Of a stretch of DNA of 64,000 nucleotides, positions 1 to 10,972 are shown piece by piece (position 1 is the first letter of the stretch; each line of letters begins with the position of its first letter). Source of the stretch: Actinopolymorpha singaporensis (GTDB taxonomy: Bacteria > Actinomycetota > Actinomycetes > Propionibacteriales > Actinopolymorphaceae); NCBI RefSeq assembly GCF_900104745.1, contig NZ_LT629732.1, positions 5,505,981 through 5,569,980 of the forward strand. Direction: 5' to 3'. The notes under the pieces were generated by a model, which did not search any database, was not told where the DNA came from, and was given only the letters and a program-made list of their open reading frames with translations. The translations under genes were made by a program, and so were the position numbers.

Positions 1-1812
<1,812 letters not shown>

Positions 1813-1838
1813 GGATTCAGGCTCCAGTTCTTGCGGGG

Positions 1839-2174
1839 TCAGGCTCGGGTGTTGAGCGGGTGGTGGACGTCGACCAGCACGTCGTCGCCGTCGATCTTCA
1901 CGGGGTAGACCGGCACCGGCTCGGTGGCCGGCAGTCCGGTCGGGGCGCCGGAGTTCAGATCGAACCGCGAGCCGTGCAGCCAGCACTCGATCTCGCCGTC
2001 CTCGACCTCCCCCTCCGACAGCGCCACCTCCGCGTGCGAGCAGACGTCGTGGATCGCGTGGACGTCGCCCTCGCTGCTGCGCACGACCGCGACGGGTACG
2101 CCGTCGACGACGACCGGGATCGCCCCGACGTCGGGAAGGTCGGCCAGCGGGCAGGCGCGCAGGTAGTCGGTCAC
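1839..2174 (-). CDS. Rieske (2Fe-2S) ferredoxin component in the suf operon
   Basis: This is a 111-residue single-domain Rieske protein. The cluster ligands are visible as C45-x-H47 and C64-x2-H67 (CSH and CWLH). Proteins of this kind resemble the ferredoxin subunit of non-heme iron oxygenases and biphenyl-type dioxygenases. Actinobacterial suf operons often carry one between sufD and sufC. The GTG start at 2174-2172 overlaps the sufD stop in a GTGA quartet. Placement suggests electron transfer or a cluster-accepting role during Fe-S biogenesis, but no partner reductase or oxygenase is encoded nearby, so the function is inferred from context only. Confidence 0.9.
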   Translation of the reverse strand: MTDYLRACPLADLPDVGAIPVVVDGVPVAVVRSSEGDVHAIHDVCSHAEVALSEGEVEDGEIECWLHGSRFDLNSGAPTGLPATEPVPVYPVKIDGDDVLVDVHHPLNTRA

Positions 2175-3535
2175 GCGCCCACCTCCTGCGCGGCACCGCT
2201 CGACGCGGGCACCGCGGTGGAGGACGCCGGTGGCAGCCCGACGCTGCGCTCGAGCTCCTCCTCGACGTGGCCCATCAGCCGCTCCCGCAGCTGGGGAACG
2301 CCGATGTGCCGGATGAGGTCGGCGAAGAAGCCGTGCACGACCAGCCGGCGGGCCTCGTCGGCCGGGACGCCGCGCGACTGGAGGTAGAACAGCTGCTCGT
2401 CGTCGAACCGGCCGGTGGCGCTGGCGTGCCCCGCGCCCTCGATCTCGCCGGTCTCGATCTCCAGGTTGGGTACGGAGTCGGCCCGGCAGCCGTCTGTCAA
2501 CATCAGGTTGCGGTTGTGCTCGTACGTCTGGATTCCCTCGGCCACCTTGCGGATCAGCACGTCGCCGACCCACACGGTGTGCGCGCCCGCGCCCTGCAGT
2601 GCGCCCTTGTACTCGACGTTGCTTCGGGTGTGCGGCTGGTTGTGGTCGACGAACAGCCGGTGCTCCAGGTGCTGGTCGGCATCGGCGAAGTACAGGCCGA
2701 GCGCCTCGACCTCACCGCCCGGACCGGCGTAGGAGAGGTGGCTGTGCAGGCGTACGAGATCACCGCCGAAGGTCACCACCACGTGCCGGACGTGCGCATC
2801 CCGGCCGATCCGCAGCGCCTGGTGCCCGGCGTGCACGGCGTCGTCGGCCCAGTCCTGCACCGACACCAGTGTCACCTTGGCGCCGTCGCCGACGGAGAGC
2901 TCGACGTTGTCGGCGTAGGTCGCCGAGCCCACGTGGTCGAGGACCACGACCGCCTCGGCGTACGGCTGGACGTCGACGAAGGTGTGGGCGTAGCTCGCAC
3001 CCTCGGCCGCCTCGCCGCGCACGGTCACCACCACCGGGTCCGCCGGTCGCGCCTCGGCCGGAACAGTCACCACCGTTGCCTGGCCGAACGACGTCCACGC
3101 CTGGGCGCTCACCCGGTCACCGGGCTTGTGCACCGAGCCGAGCCGTGCGTCGTCGCGGCCCACGGTCTCCACCCGCACCTCCGGGCCGGCGGAGACGTCG
3201 ACGACCACCTTCCCGGAGGCCTCCGCCGAACCGTCGGTGAGGCGGCGCAGCCGCTTCAGCGGGGTGAACCGCCACACCTCCTCCCGCCCCGTCGGGACCG
3301 GGTGGTCGGCCAGGTCGAAGGAGCCTTCCGGATGCAGGTGGGACGCGGGCTGGGCGTCCGCACCCGCGCCGTGGGAGTGCGCCTGGCCGGCCGAGCCCGC
3401 GGGGGTCGGCGGCGGGCCGGCGACGGCACCAGTGTCCGGCGAGAGCACCTGGGACGCCACGGCTGCGCGTTCCTGCGCGGCCTCGGCCCCGGTGTGGGTC
3501 TGGTCGTGATCGGGCATGTCGGGTGTCGCTCTCAC
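2171..3535 (-). CDS. sufD: Fe-S cluster assembly protein SufD
   Basis: SufD forms the SufB2C2D or SufBC2D scaffold on which [Fe-S] clusters are built. The predicted 454-residue protein has a normal SufD beta-helix core and C-terminal helical region (TGCRADSVPNLEIETGEIEGAGH, conserved in SufB/D, is split here by family variation). The first 60-70 residues are a low-complexity Ala/His/Gly tail with AHSHGAGADA, unusual for SufD. The GTG at 3535 gives the longest frame; an ATG at 3517 is an alternative and would drop six residues. It follows sufB by 84 nt and overlaps the Rieske gene by 4 nt. Confidence 0.93.
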   Translation of the reverse strand: MRATPDMPDHDQTHTGAEAAQERAAVASQVLSPDTGAVAGPPPTPAGSAGQAHSHGAGADAQPASHLHPEGSFDLADHPVPTGREEVWRFTPLKRLRRLTDGSAEASGKVVVDVSAGPEVRVETVGRDDARLGSVHKPGDRVSAQAWTSFGQATVVTVPAEARPADPVVVTVRGEAAEGASYAHTFVDVQPYAEAVVVLDHVGSATYADNVELSVGDGAKVTLVSVQDWADDAVHAGHQALRIGRDAHVRHVVVTFGGDLVRLHSHLSYAGPGGEVEALGLYFADADQHLEHRLFVDHNQPHTRSNVEYKGALQGAGAHTVWVGDVLIRKVAEGIQTYEHNRNLMLTDGCRADSVPNLEIETGEIEGAGHASATGRFDDEQLFYLQSRGVPADEARRLVVHGFFADLIRHIGVPQLRERLMGHVEEELERSVGLPPASSTAVPASSGAAQEVGA

Positions 3536-3619
3536 CTTCTCGTCGTACCAACAGGTCGTCGGCGGGGTGGTGCGGCCGGGGTCCGGGAACCGGAGCCGCC
3601 GGCCGCACCGCCACCGGGG

Positions 3620-5032
3620 TCAGCCGACGGCCCCCTCCATCTGCAGCTCGATCAGCCGGTTCATCTCCAGCGCGTACTCCATCGGCAGCTCGCGGGCGAT
3701 CGGCTCCACGAAGCCGCGCACGATCATCGCCATCGCCTCGTCCTCGTTGAGCCCGCGGCTCATGAGGTAGAAGAGCTGGTCGTCGGTCACCTTGGACACC
3801 GTGGCCTCGTGCGCCATCTCCACGTCGTCCTCGCGGACGTCGACGTAGGGATAGGTGTCGGACCGGCTCACCTGGTCGACCAGCAGCGCGTCGCACTTCA
3901 CCGTGCTCTTGGAGTGGTCGGCGCCGTCCTGCACCTCGACCAGGCCGCGGTAGGAGGTGCGGCCGCCGCCGCGGGCCACCGACTTGGAGATGATCGAGGA
4001 GGACGTACGCGGCGCGCAGTGGACCATCTTGGCGCCCGCGTCCTGGTGCTGGCCCTCGCCCGCGAACGCGATGGAGAGCGTCTCGCCCTTGGCGTGCTCG
4101 CCCATGAGGTAGATCGCGGGGTACTTCATCGTGATCTTCGACCCGAGGTTGCCGTCGACCCACTCCATCGTCGCGCCCTCGGCCGCGGTCGCCCGCTTGG
4201 TGACGAGGTTGTAGACGTTGTTGGACCAGTTCTGGATCGTGGTGTAGCGGCAGCGGGCGTTCTTCTTCACGATGATCTCGACCACCGCGGAGTGCAGCGA
4301 GTCCGTGGAGTAGATCGGCGCGGTGCAGCCCTCGACGTAGTGCACGTAGGCGCCCTCGTCGACGATGATCAGCGTCCGCTCGAACTGCCCCATGTTCTCG
4401 GTGTTGATGCGGAAGTACGCCTGCAGCGGGATCTCCACGTGCACGCCCGGCGGCACGTAGATGAAGCTGCCGCCGCTCCAGACAGCGGTGTTGAGCGCGG
4501 CGAACTTGTTGTCGCCGGCCGGGATCACCGTGCCGAAGTACTCCTTGAACAGCTCGGGGTGCTCACGCAGGCCGGTGTCGGTGTCGACGAAGATGACGCC
4601 CTGTTCCTCGAGGTCCTCGCGGATCTTGTGGTAGACGACCTCGGACTCGTACTGCGCGGCGACACCCGCGATCAGCCGCTGCTTCTCCGCCTCGGGGATG
4701 CCCAGCTTGTCGTAGGTGTTCTTGATGTCGTCGGGCAGCTCGTCCCAGGTGGTCGCCTGCTTCTCGGTCGACCGCACGAAGTACTTGATGCTGTCGAAGT
4801 CGATCGTCGACAGGTCGGCGCCCCAGGTGGGCATCGGCTTGCGGTAGAAGAACTTCAGCCCCCGCATCCGCAGGTCGAGCATCCACTCGGGTTCGTTCTT
4901 GAGCGCGGAGATCTCGCGCACGACATCCTCGGACAGGCCACGCTTGGCGGTCGCGCCCGCGGCGTCGGAGTCGGCCCAGCCGTACTGGTAGCGGCCCAGC
5001 CCCTCGAGTTCGGGATGCGCGGTCGTGCTCAT
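3620..5032 (-). CDS. sufB: Fe-S cluster assembly protein SufB
   Basis: SufB is the core scaffold subunit that receives sulfur from SufS and holds the nascent cluster. The 470-residue product matches family length and contains [34 protein letters not shown] and the C-terminal [20 protein letters not shown]. The frame is open further upstream, but the ATG at 5032 is preceded by a GGAGGAAT ribosome site about 7 nt away, and the protein starts [15 protein letters not shown] as in relatives. The ATG overlaps the sufR stop (ATGA), coupling repressor and first structural gene. Confidence 0.97.
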   Translation of the reverse strand: MSTTAHPELEGLGRYQYGWADSDAAGATAKRGLSEDVVREISALKNEPEWMLDLRMRGLKFFYRKPMPTWGADLSTIDFDSIKYFVRSTEKQATTWDELPDDIKNTYDKLGIPEAEKQRLIAGVAAQYESEVVYHKIREDLEEQGVIFVDTDTGLREHPELFKEYFGTVIPAGDNKFAALNTAVWSGGSFIYVPPGVHVEIPLQAYFRINTENMGQFERTLIIVDEGAYVHYVEGCTAPIYSTDSLHSAVVEIIVKKNARCRYTTIQNWSNNVYNLVTKRATAAEGATMEWVDGNLGSKITMKYPAIYLMGEHAKGETLSIAFAGEGQHQDAGAKMVHCAPRTSSSIISKSVARGGGRTSYRGLVEVQDGADHSKSTVKCDALLVDQVSRSDTYPYVDVREDDVEMAHEATVSKVTDDQLFYLMSRGLNEDEAMAMIVRGFVEPIARELPMEYALEMNRLIELQMEGAVG

Positions 5033-5907
5033 GAAGGATTCCTCCCAGTTCGGGATCGAACACTGCGGGTCGTGGCGTGCGTCGTGGGGTTGGTGGTGGA
5101 GTTCGTCGTCGGGTGCGGGCTCGTGGTGCGCTCGGGAGCGTGCGCCGCGTCGGGGCGGACGGCCCCGGCGGGACGGGGTACGTGGGTCGTGCACACGCCG
5201 TCCCCGTGCGCGATGGTGGCGAGGCGCTGGACGTGTCGCCCGAGCAGCCGGGAGAACACCTCCGTCTCCGCCTCGCACAACTGCGGGAACTGCTCGGCCA
5301 CGTGGGCCACCGGGCAGTGGTGCTGGCACAGCTGCTCGCCCGTGCCCGCCGGCTCGACCGAGGCAGCGTACCCGTCCTCCGACAGCGCCTCGGCGAGCGC
5401 GGTTGTTCCCTCGTCGGCGGGAAACGCGGTGGCGACCGAGCGGTAACGCTCCTCGAGCCGGCCGACGAGCCGCCGGGCGAATGCTTCCAGCGCGTCCTCC
5501 CCGCCGGTCTCGCGGATGTAGCGCAGCGCGCTGACCGCCAGGTCGTCGTAGGCCTGGTGGAACGCGCTGCGGCCCTCGTCGGTGATGGCGAAGACCTTGG
5601 CCGGGCGCCCGCGACCGCGGGGGCCGCGAATCCGCTGCTCGCGGGCCGCGACGACACCCTCGGCCACCATCGCGTCCAGGTGGCGGCGGATCGCCGCCGG
5701 GGTCACGCCCAGCTGGTCGGCGAGCGCCGCCGCCGTCTGCGGCCCGCGCTCGAGGATCACCCGGGCAACCCGTTCCCGGGTGGACTCATGCCCGGCCTCG
5801 GCGTCCGCATGCGCAGCACCGCCCACCCCTGCGGGCGCTGTGCCCGGGGGTGCGGAGTGCGGCGCCGGCGGGGCCGGAGCCACCGGAGTCGTCCGGGTGT
5901 TTTTCAC
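5029..5907 (-). CDS. sufR: SufR-type Fe-S sensing repressor of the suf operon
   Basis: This is an HTH regulator of the DeoR/ArsR-like SufR family, 292 residues. A winged HTH lies at about residues 44-105 ([18 protein letters not shown], then a [10 protein letters not shown] wing). Four cysteines that could hold a cluster are C194, C198, C211 and C239. The first 40 residues and the last 50 are low-complexity extensions. SufR homologues bind a cluster and repress suf genes when it is present. The gene is first in the operon and overlaps sufB by 4 nt, as expected for an autoregulated repressor. The GTG start at 5907 sits inside a short inverted repeat. Confidence 0.92.
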   Translation of the reverse strand: MKNTRTTPVAPAPPAPHSAPPGTAPAGVGGAAHADAEAGHESTRERVARVILERGPQTAAALADQLGVTPAAIRRHLDAMVAEGVVAAREQRIRGPRGRGRPAKVFAITDEGRSAFHQAYDDLAVSALRYIRETGGEDALEAFARRLVGRLEERYRSVATAFPADEGTTALAEALSEDGYAASVEPAGTGEQLCQHHCPVAHVAEQFPQLCEAETEVFSRLLGRHVQRLATIAHGDGVCTTHVPRPAGAVRPDAAHAPERTTSPHPTTNSTTNPTTHATTRSVRSRTGRNPS

Positions 5908-5919
5908 AACGCCATTGTG
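5905..5919. promoter_or_regulatory. Inverted repeat over the sufR start codon
   Basis: CACAA and TTGTG arms (5905-5909 and 5915-5919) flank a 5-nt spacer and cover the GTG start of sufR. It could be an operator or an RNA hairpin that limits sufR translation. Only the symmetry is seen; the binding protein is not known. Confidence 0.35.
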
Positions 5920-5945
5920 CTGTTATTCGTCCGGAGAGGCTAGTG

Positions 5946-5955
5946 AGGTCGACCT
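5946..5955. promoter_or_regulatory. Palindrome AGGTCGACCT upstream of sufR, candidate SufR operator
   Basis: A perfect 10-bp palindrome lies about 40 bp before the sufR start and extends with one mismatch to roughly 18 bp (AGT..ACT outer arms). It is the best dyad in the sufR/ABC divergent region and sits where a repressor would block the suf promoter. Assignment to SufR is inference. Confidence 0.4.
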
Positions 5956-6099
5956 AACTCCTCCTGCGTGACGGCCGGATGGAGCTGCGACCTTGGTCAC
6001 ATCCGCTCTCGTTCGGGTACGAACCGGACGCTTCGCCCTCGCGTCACCCCGGCAGCACCCCCGCACGTCCCGGCGGTCGGACCTCCCAGGTGACCGACC

Positions 6100-6105
6100 T
6101 AGACT
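6100..6105 (+). promoter_or_regulatory. Candidate -10 box (TAGACT) of a leaderless ABC-exporter mRNA
   Basis: TAGACT ends 6 nt before the GTG start at 6112, the spacing seen in leaderless actinobacterial transcripts, and no Shine-Dalgarno sequence precedes the gene. The -35 region is not convincing. Confidence 0.4.
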
Positions 6106-6111
6106 CCCAGA

Positions 6112-7047
6112 GTGGGCGATCTGGTGATCGAGATCGAGGACCTCGTGGTGCGCTACGGGCGGGGCGGTTCCGCCGTCACCGCCGTCGACGGGCTGAGCCT
6201 CACCGTCCGGCAGGGCAGCGTCACCGCCATCCTCGGCCCCAACGGCGCCGGCAAGACCTCCACGATCGAGACGGCCGAGGGCTACCGTCGCCCCGACCGT
6301 GGCCGGGTGAGCGTCCTCGGCCTGGACCCGGTGGCCGACCGGCGGGCGCTGATGCCCCGGCTCGGCGTGATGCTCCAGGAGGGCGGGGCGTGGTCCGGCG
6401 CCCGGGCCCGGGAGATGATCCGGCACGTCGCCCGGCTGCACGCGCATCCCCTGGACGTCGACCTGCTGGTAGAGCGGCTCGACCTCGGCAGCTGCGGCCG
6501 TACGCCGTACCGCCGGCTGTCGGGCGGGCAGAAGCAGCGCCTGGCCCTGGCCACCGCCCTGGTCGGCCGCCCCGAGCTCGTCGTGCTGGACGAGCCCACC
6601 GCCGGACTGGACCCGCTCGCCCGGCGGTCCACCTGGGAGCTGGTCGAGGAACTCCGCCGCGACGGGGTGTCACTGGTCCTCACCACGCACTACATGGAGG
6701 AGGCCGAACGCCTCGCCGACCAGGTGTACGTCATCGACCACGGCCGGGTGATCGCTTCCGGCTCTCCCGCCGAGCTGACCTCGCGCGGCGCCGCCAACTC
6801 GCTGCGGTTCCGCGGGCCGATGGGCCTCGACGTCCGGTCGCTGCGGGCTGCCCTGCCCGCCGGGAGCGAGGTCCGCGAACCCGCACCCGGCAGCTACCTC
6901 GTCCTCGGCGAGATCGACCCGCAACTGCTCGCCACGGTCACCGCCTGGTGTGCCGCCAACGGCGTGCTCGCCGACGACCTCGCGGTCGAACGCCACACCC
7001 TCGAGGACGTCTTCCTCGAGCTCACCGGACGGGAGCTGCGCGCGTGA
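6112..7047 (+). CDS. ABC transporter ATP-binding protein (export type)
   Basis: This nucleotide-binding subunit of 311 residues pairs with the downstream permease. It shows Walker A GPNGAGKT (about 42-49), signature LSGGQKQRLALA, Walker B LVVLDEPTAGLDP, and a switch histidine in LTTHYMEEAERLAD. The C-terminal 90 residues match the extension found in CcmA/DrrA/NatA-like exporters. The GTG start at 6112 follows a probable -10 box directly. It stops in a GTGA overlap with the permease gene. Substrate is unknown; drug, lipid or antibiotic efflux are typical for the group. The location next to suf and ctaA is conserved in several actinobacteria. Confidence 0.93.
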   Translation: MGDLVIEIEDLVVRYGRGGSAVTAVDGLSLTVRQGSVTAILGPNGAGKTSTIETAEGYRRPDRGRVSVLGLDPVADRRALMPRLGVMLQEGGAWSGARAREMIRHVARLHAHPLDVDLLVERLDLGSCGRTPYRRLSGGQKQRLALATALVGRPELVVLDEPTAGLDPLARRSTWELVEELRRDGVSLVLTTHYMEEAERLADQVYVIDHGRVIASGSPAELTSRGAANSLRFRGPMGLDVRSLRAALPAGSEVREPAPGSYLVLGEIDPQLLATVTAWCAANGVLADDLAVERHTLEDVFLELTGRELRA

Positions 7048-7841
7048 GTGCCGCCACCTTCGCCCCCCGTCCCGGCGCGGCGTCCCTGCCCCGGATGGTG
7101 CTCGCCCAGGGCCTGATGGAGGCGCGGCTGCTGTTCCGCAACGGGGAACAGGTCGTCCTCGCCCTGGTCATCCCGCTGCTGCTCCTGGCCGCCGGAACGC
7201 TCGCACCCGGGCTGTCCCTCGGCCCCCAGCGGCGCATCGACGTCCTCGCACCGGGGGTCATCGGCCTGGCGGTGATGTCCACGGCGTTCACCAGCCTGGC
7301 CATCGCCACCGCCTTCGAACGCAGGTACGGCGTCCTCAAGCGGCTCGGCGTCTCTCCCCTGCCCCGCACCGGGCTGCTGGCCGGGAAGGTGCTCGCGGTC
7401 TTGATGGTGGAGGTCGTGCAGGTCGTCCTGATCGGCGCCGTGGCCTACGCCCTGGACTGGCGGCCCCACCTCGGCGCCGGCACGGTCGGCGCGGTCGTCG
7501 TCCTGGTGGTCGCGGGTACGAGCGCGTTCGCCGCCCTGGGACTGCTGATGGCCGGCACGCTGCGGGCGGAGGCGACCCTGGCCGGCGCCAACCTCGTCTA
7601 CCTGCTGCTGGTGGTGTGCGGCGCGACCCTGGTGCCGGTGGCGTCCTACCCGGCCGCGATCCAGCCGGTGATCGGCTGGCTGCCGTCGGCGGCCCTGGCC
7701 GAGGGACTGCGGCACACGTTCGGCGTGGCCGGCGCCTCGGCAGGCACTTCCTGGGGAGCCGTGGCGGGTTCCGCCGGCATCCTGGCGGCCTGGCTGCTCG
7801 CGGCGGCGCTGGCCACCTCGCGTACGTTCCGCTGGGAGTGA
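7044..7841 (+). CDS. ABC-2 type exporter permease
   Basis: This is a 265-residue membrane protein with about six hydrophobic segments (for example VVLALVIPLLLLAAGTLAP, VVVLVVAGTSAFAALGLLMA and LVYLLLVVCGATLVPVA). A cytoplasmic loop KRLGVSPLPR, typical of ABC-2 permeases (DrrB/NodJ-like), follows the second segment. The frame is open upstream, but the GTG at 7044, which overlaps the stop of the ATPase gene, gives the normal family length. It should form the membrane channel of the exporter with the preceding ATPase. The substrate cannot be told from sequence. Confidence 0.9.
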   Translation: MSAATFAPRPGAASLPRMVLAQGLMEARLLFRNGEQVVLALVIPLLLLAAGTLAPGLSLGPQRRIDVLAPGVIGLAVMSTAFTSLAIATAFERRYGVLKRLGVSPLPRTGLLAGKVLAVLMVEVVQVVLIGAVAYALDWRPHLGAGTVGAVVVLVVAGTSAFAALGLLMAGTLRAEATLAGANLVYLLLVVCGATLVPVASYPAAIQPVIGWLPSAALAEGLRHTFGVAGASAGTSWGAVAGSAGILAAWLLAAALATSRTFRWE

Positions 7842-7969
7842 GCGGGCCGATCGGGTGGTCAGGCGAGCCATATCCGGGTGATTTGCCCCGAGCCGGACAT
7901 CCGGCCCGGCGGACCCGGCGGCCGAGGGGAGCCGACAGGCGTCCGGGAGTGGCCGCTTACGCTTGGCGC

Positions 7970-8968
7970 GTGCAGGTCCCCCGTCCCACTCTCGGCCAGA
8001 TCCGCGGCCTGGCCGTCGCGTCGCTGGTCGCCAACCTCGGCATCGTGATCACCGGCGGCGCCGTCCGGCTGACCGGTTCGGGGCTCGGCTGCCCCACCTG
8101 GCCGAGGTGCACCGACACCTCGTTCACCGCGCATCCCGAGCTCGGCCTGCACGGTGTGATCGAGTTCGGCAACCGGCTGCTGACGTTCGTCCTGGCCATC
8201 GTGGTGGGGCTGACCTGGCTGGCGGCGATGCGCTACCTGCCACGCCGCCGCGACCTGCGGTGGCTGTCCGGAATCCTGCTGCTGGGCATTCCGGCCCAGG
8301 CCGTCGTCGGCGGCATCACCGTGCTGACCCACCTGAACCCGTGGGTGGTGGGCGCGCACTTCATGGTGTCCCCGGCGCTGGTGGCGGTGGCCGTGGTGCT
8401 CGCCCGGCGTACCCGCGAACCCGGTGGGCCGATGGCGCCGTCCGTTCCCCGGCCGGTCCGCGGCCTGGCGTACGGCCTGTTCGCCACCGCCGTCGCGGTG
8501 CTCTACCTCGGCACGGTGGTCACCGGGAGCGGTCCGCACGCCGGTGACCTGCAGGCTCGGCGCAACGGCCTGGATCCGGCGGCGGTCAGCCAGGTTCACG
8601 CCGACGTGGTGTTCCTGCTGATCGGCCTGACCGTCGGGATGATGGCGGCGGTCTGGGCCACCGGCGCGCCGGCGCGCGCCCGGCGGGCCGCCCTCGCTCT
8701 GCTGGTGGTCGAGGTGGGCCAGGGAGCGGTCGGGTTCCTGCAGTACTTCACGGGCCTGCCGGCCGCCCTGGTCGGCATCCACGTCGGCGGCGCGGCGCTC
8801 ACGCTCGCGGTGGCGACATGGGTGCTCGTCGGTACGCGGGGACCGGCGGCGACGGCGGACGGGTTCTCCGAGTCCCGGGAGGCTGCGAAGACGTCAGCTG
8901 AGAGGTCCGCGGACAGGTCCGCGGCGCTCACGGTCCGCGGGATCGCCCCGGCCGGCCCCCGGGACTGA
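7970..8968 (+). CDS. ctaA: Heme A synthase CtaA/Cox15 family
   Basis: CtaA hydroxylates the C8 methyl of heme O to give heme A for cytochrome aa3 oxidase. The 332-residue integral membrane protein has about eight transmembrane segments and the family signatures GGAVRLTGSGLGCPTWPRC near the N-terminus, HGVIEFGNRL, HFMVSPAL, QVHADVVF and GIHVGGAALT, which carry the heme-ligand and catalytic histidines. The GTG start at 7970 lies 6 nt after TACGCT (7958-7963), so a leaderless mRNA is likely. Heme O comes from ctaB, encoded 5 kb away on the other strand. The C-terminal 35 residues are a polar tail without known role. Confidence 0.93.
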   Translation: MQVPRPTLGQIRGLAVASLVANLGIVITGGAVRLTGSGLGCPTWPRCTDTSFTAHPELGLHGVIEFGNRLLTFVLAIVVGLTWLAAMRYLPRRRDLRWLSGILLLGIPAQAVVGGITVLTHLNPWVVGAHFMVSPALVAVAVVLARRTREPGGPMAPSVPRPVRGLAYGLFATAVAVLYLGTVVTGSGPHAGDLQARRNGLDPAAVSQVHADVVFLLIGLTVGMMAAVWATGAPARARRAALALLVVEVGQGAVGFLQYFTGLPAALVGIHVGGAALTLAVATWVLVGTRGPAATADGFSESREAAKTSAERSADRSAALTVRGIAPAGPRD

Positions 8969-9035
8969 CCAGTACTCCTCCGCTTCCGCAGAAGCACCCC
9001 TCCGCTCCGCGGAAGCCGGATCCACGGAGAAAACC

Positions 9036-9076
9036 ACGAGGACCCGCGGTGGCCAGGTGCCACCGCGGGTCCTCGT
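9036..9076. terminator. Intrinsic terminator, perfect 18-bp stem
   Basis: Arms 9036-9053 and 9059-9076 are perfectly complementary with a 5-nt loop. On the minus strand the hairpin is followed by GGTTTTC, so it ends the helicase transcript. It also lies downstream of ctaA and can act for both. Confidence 0.9.
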
Positions 9077-9101
9077 ACTTGTCTGCCCGTCAGGCCGTCC
9101 G

Positions 9102-10745
9102 TCAGGAGGCGCGGCTGGTACGCCCCTCGCCTCGGCGGCCACCGTGGTCCGTGCGGCCGGGGCGGCCGGCACCGGGACGACGCGGCCGGCGTCCGCCGGA
9201 ACCGCCTCGCCCGCCGCGGCCGTGCCCGCCCCGGGCACCGGACGGCTCGACCGGCGCGGGCCGGGTCACCACGATCGGCGTACCCGAGGCGGCGACGTCC
9301 CGGACGGCCTCGTGCCCGGGCTCGACGTCGACCGCGTTGGGGGTGACCTTCGCCAGCTTGTGCAGCTTGGCGACGTCGCGCCGCTGGTCGGGCTGGACCA
9401 GCGAGATGACCATGCCGGACGCGCCGGCGCGGGCCGTACGGCCGGACCGGTGGAGGTAGTCCTTGTGGTCCGCCGACGGGTCGTAGTGCACCACGAGATC
9501 CACGTCGTCGACGTGGATGCCGCGGGCGGCCACGTCGGTGGCGATGAGCACGCGGGGCGCGCCGGAGGCGAACCCGGCAAGGGCACGTCGCCGCGCTCCC
9601 TGCTTGAGGTTGCCGTGGATGGCCGCCGCCTCGACGCCCGCGTGACCGAGCTGGCGGGCCAGCCGGTCGGCACCGTGCTTGGTGCGGACGAAGAACAGCG
9701 TCCGGCCCGGGCGGGCCGCGATCTCCGCGGCAACGGCAACCTTGTCGTCCGGTCGCAGGGTGAAAACCCGGTGCTCGACCGACTCCACCGGTGCCGCGGC
9801 CGGAGCGACGGCGTGCACGGCCGGGTCGGTGAGGTACGTACGGACCAGCCGGCTGACGCCCCGGTCCAGCGTGGCCGAGAACAGCATCCGCTGCCCACCG
9901 GCGGGCGTCATGTCCAGCAGCTTGGTGACCGCGGGCAGGAACCCGAGGTCGGCCATGTAGTCCGCCTCGTCCAGCACGGTGACCTCGACCTCGCCGAGCG
10001 AGCACTCGCCCTGCTCGATCAGGTCGATCAGCCGGCCAGGAGTGGCGACCACGATGTCGACGCCGCCGCGCAGCGCCATCACCTGGCGCCGCATGGAAGC
10101 GCCGCCGTAGACGGTGGTGAGCGAGGCGTTGAGCCGCCGGGCGAGCGGGGTCAGGACGTCGGCGACCTGCTGGGCGAGCTCGCGGGTGGGCACCAGGACC
10201 AGCCCGCGGGGCGTGCCCGGGCGACGCGTGTCGACCCCGGCGCTCAGCCGGGCGAGCATCGGCAGGCCGAACGCCAGCGTCTTGCCGGAGCCGGTCTGGG
10301 CGCGACCCAGCACATCGCGCCCGGCGAGGGTGTCGGGCAACGTTCTGGCCTGGATGGCGAACGGCCGGTCGATCCCCCGCCGGGAGAGCGCCTCGACCAG
10401 CCGCTCGGGCAGGCCGGTCTCGGCGAAGCTCGCGGGCAGGTCGGCGGACTCGGCGACGGAGGCCGCGTCCAGAGCGGCATCCAGCTCGCGCTCGTACGCG
10501 GCAAGTCCGTCCTGCGAGGGGGCGGAAGTGGGCCTACCACCGCGCTGCGGGCGGGTGACCCGGCCCCGGGAACGGCCCGCGGGCGCTGCGTCACCGCGAC
10601 GGCGCGGACCGTTGGCGCCGGAGATACCGGAGGAACGGGAGGAGCCCGCGGAACGGCCGGAACCGGAGGTACGAGCGGCACTGCTGAAGTCAGAGGTGGT
10701 ACGACGAACGCGGCGGGAGTATTCCGCCTCGGAGTACTGGGGCAT
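9102..10745 (-). CDS. DEAD-box ATP-dependent RNA helicase
   Basis: RNA helicase of the RhlE/CsdA-like group, 547 residues from the ATG at 10745. The frame is open to 10946, but the upstream part is Arg/Pro-rich and unlike the family. Motifs in order: Q-motif region, motif I AQTGSGKT, Ia PTRELAQQ, Ib ATPGRLID, II DEAD (VLDEADYM), III SAT, IV-V with ATDVAARGIHV, VI HRSGRTARAG. The N-terminal 100 residues are Ser/Arg/Gly-rich. The C-terminal 60 are RGG-like (GGHGRGGRGGSGGRRPRR), likely RNA-binding. A strong terminator follows. It probably works in RNA decay or ribosome assembly, possibly cold-related; the exact role is unknown. Confidence 0.92.
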   Translation of the reverse strand: MPQYSEAEYSRRVRRTTSDFSSAARTSGSGRSAGSSRSSGISGANGPRRRGDAAPAGRSRGRVTRPQRGGRPTSAPSQDGLAAYERELDAALDAASVAESADLPASFAETGLPERLVEALSRRGIDRPFAIQARTLPDTLAGRDVLGRAQTGSGKTLAFGLPMLARLSAGVDTRRPGTPRGLVLVPTRELAQQVADVLTPLARRLNASLTTVYGGASMRRQVMALRGGVDIVVATPGRLIDLIEQGECSLGEVEVTVLDEADYMADLGFLPAVTKLLDMTPAGGQRMLFSATLDRGVSRLVRTYLTDPAVHAVAPAAAPVESVEHRVFTLRPDDKVAVAAEIAARPGRTLFFVRTKHGADRLARQLGHAGVEAAAIHGNLKQGARRRALAGFASGAPRVLIATDVAARGIHVDDVDLVVHYDPSADHKDYLHRSGRTARAGASGMVISLVQPDQRRDVAKLHKLAKVTPNAVDVEPGHEAVRDVAASGTPIVVTRPAPVEPSGARGGHGRGGRGGSGGRRPRRPGAGRPGRTDHGGRRGEGRTSRAS

Positions 10746-10972
10746 GAAGAAGGACAGCTCCGTGAAATGGCTGCGGCCGCGACTTCCGGTCCGCGGTGCG
10801 CGCGACGCCCGGCCGGCACGCGAGAAGGGCCTGGCAGGCGGAAACGGAACAACGCTCGGAGGGCGACCATGCGGGCGGCTCGCCCACAGGAGAGACGGCG
10901 GACGCCGTCGCAGAGGAATCATACCCAGATGGCCCGTCCTGGCCACAATCGGGTTCCGTAGGCTCGGTCACC

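Noticed and set aside
2267-5446. 1059-codon open frame on the plus strand opposite sufB/sufD
   Set aside because: It is antisense to well-supported suf genes; in very GC-rich DNA the complementary third-position frame stays open. Its translation is Val/Arg/His-rich and resembles no protein.
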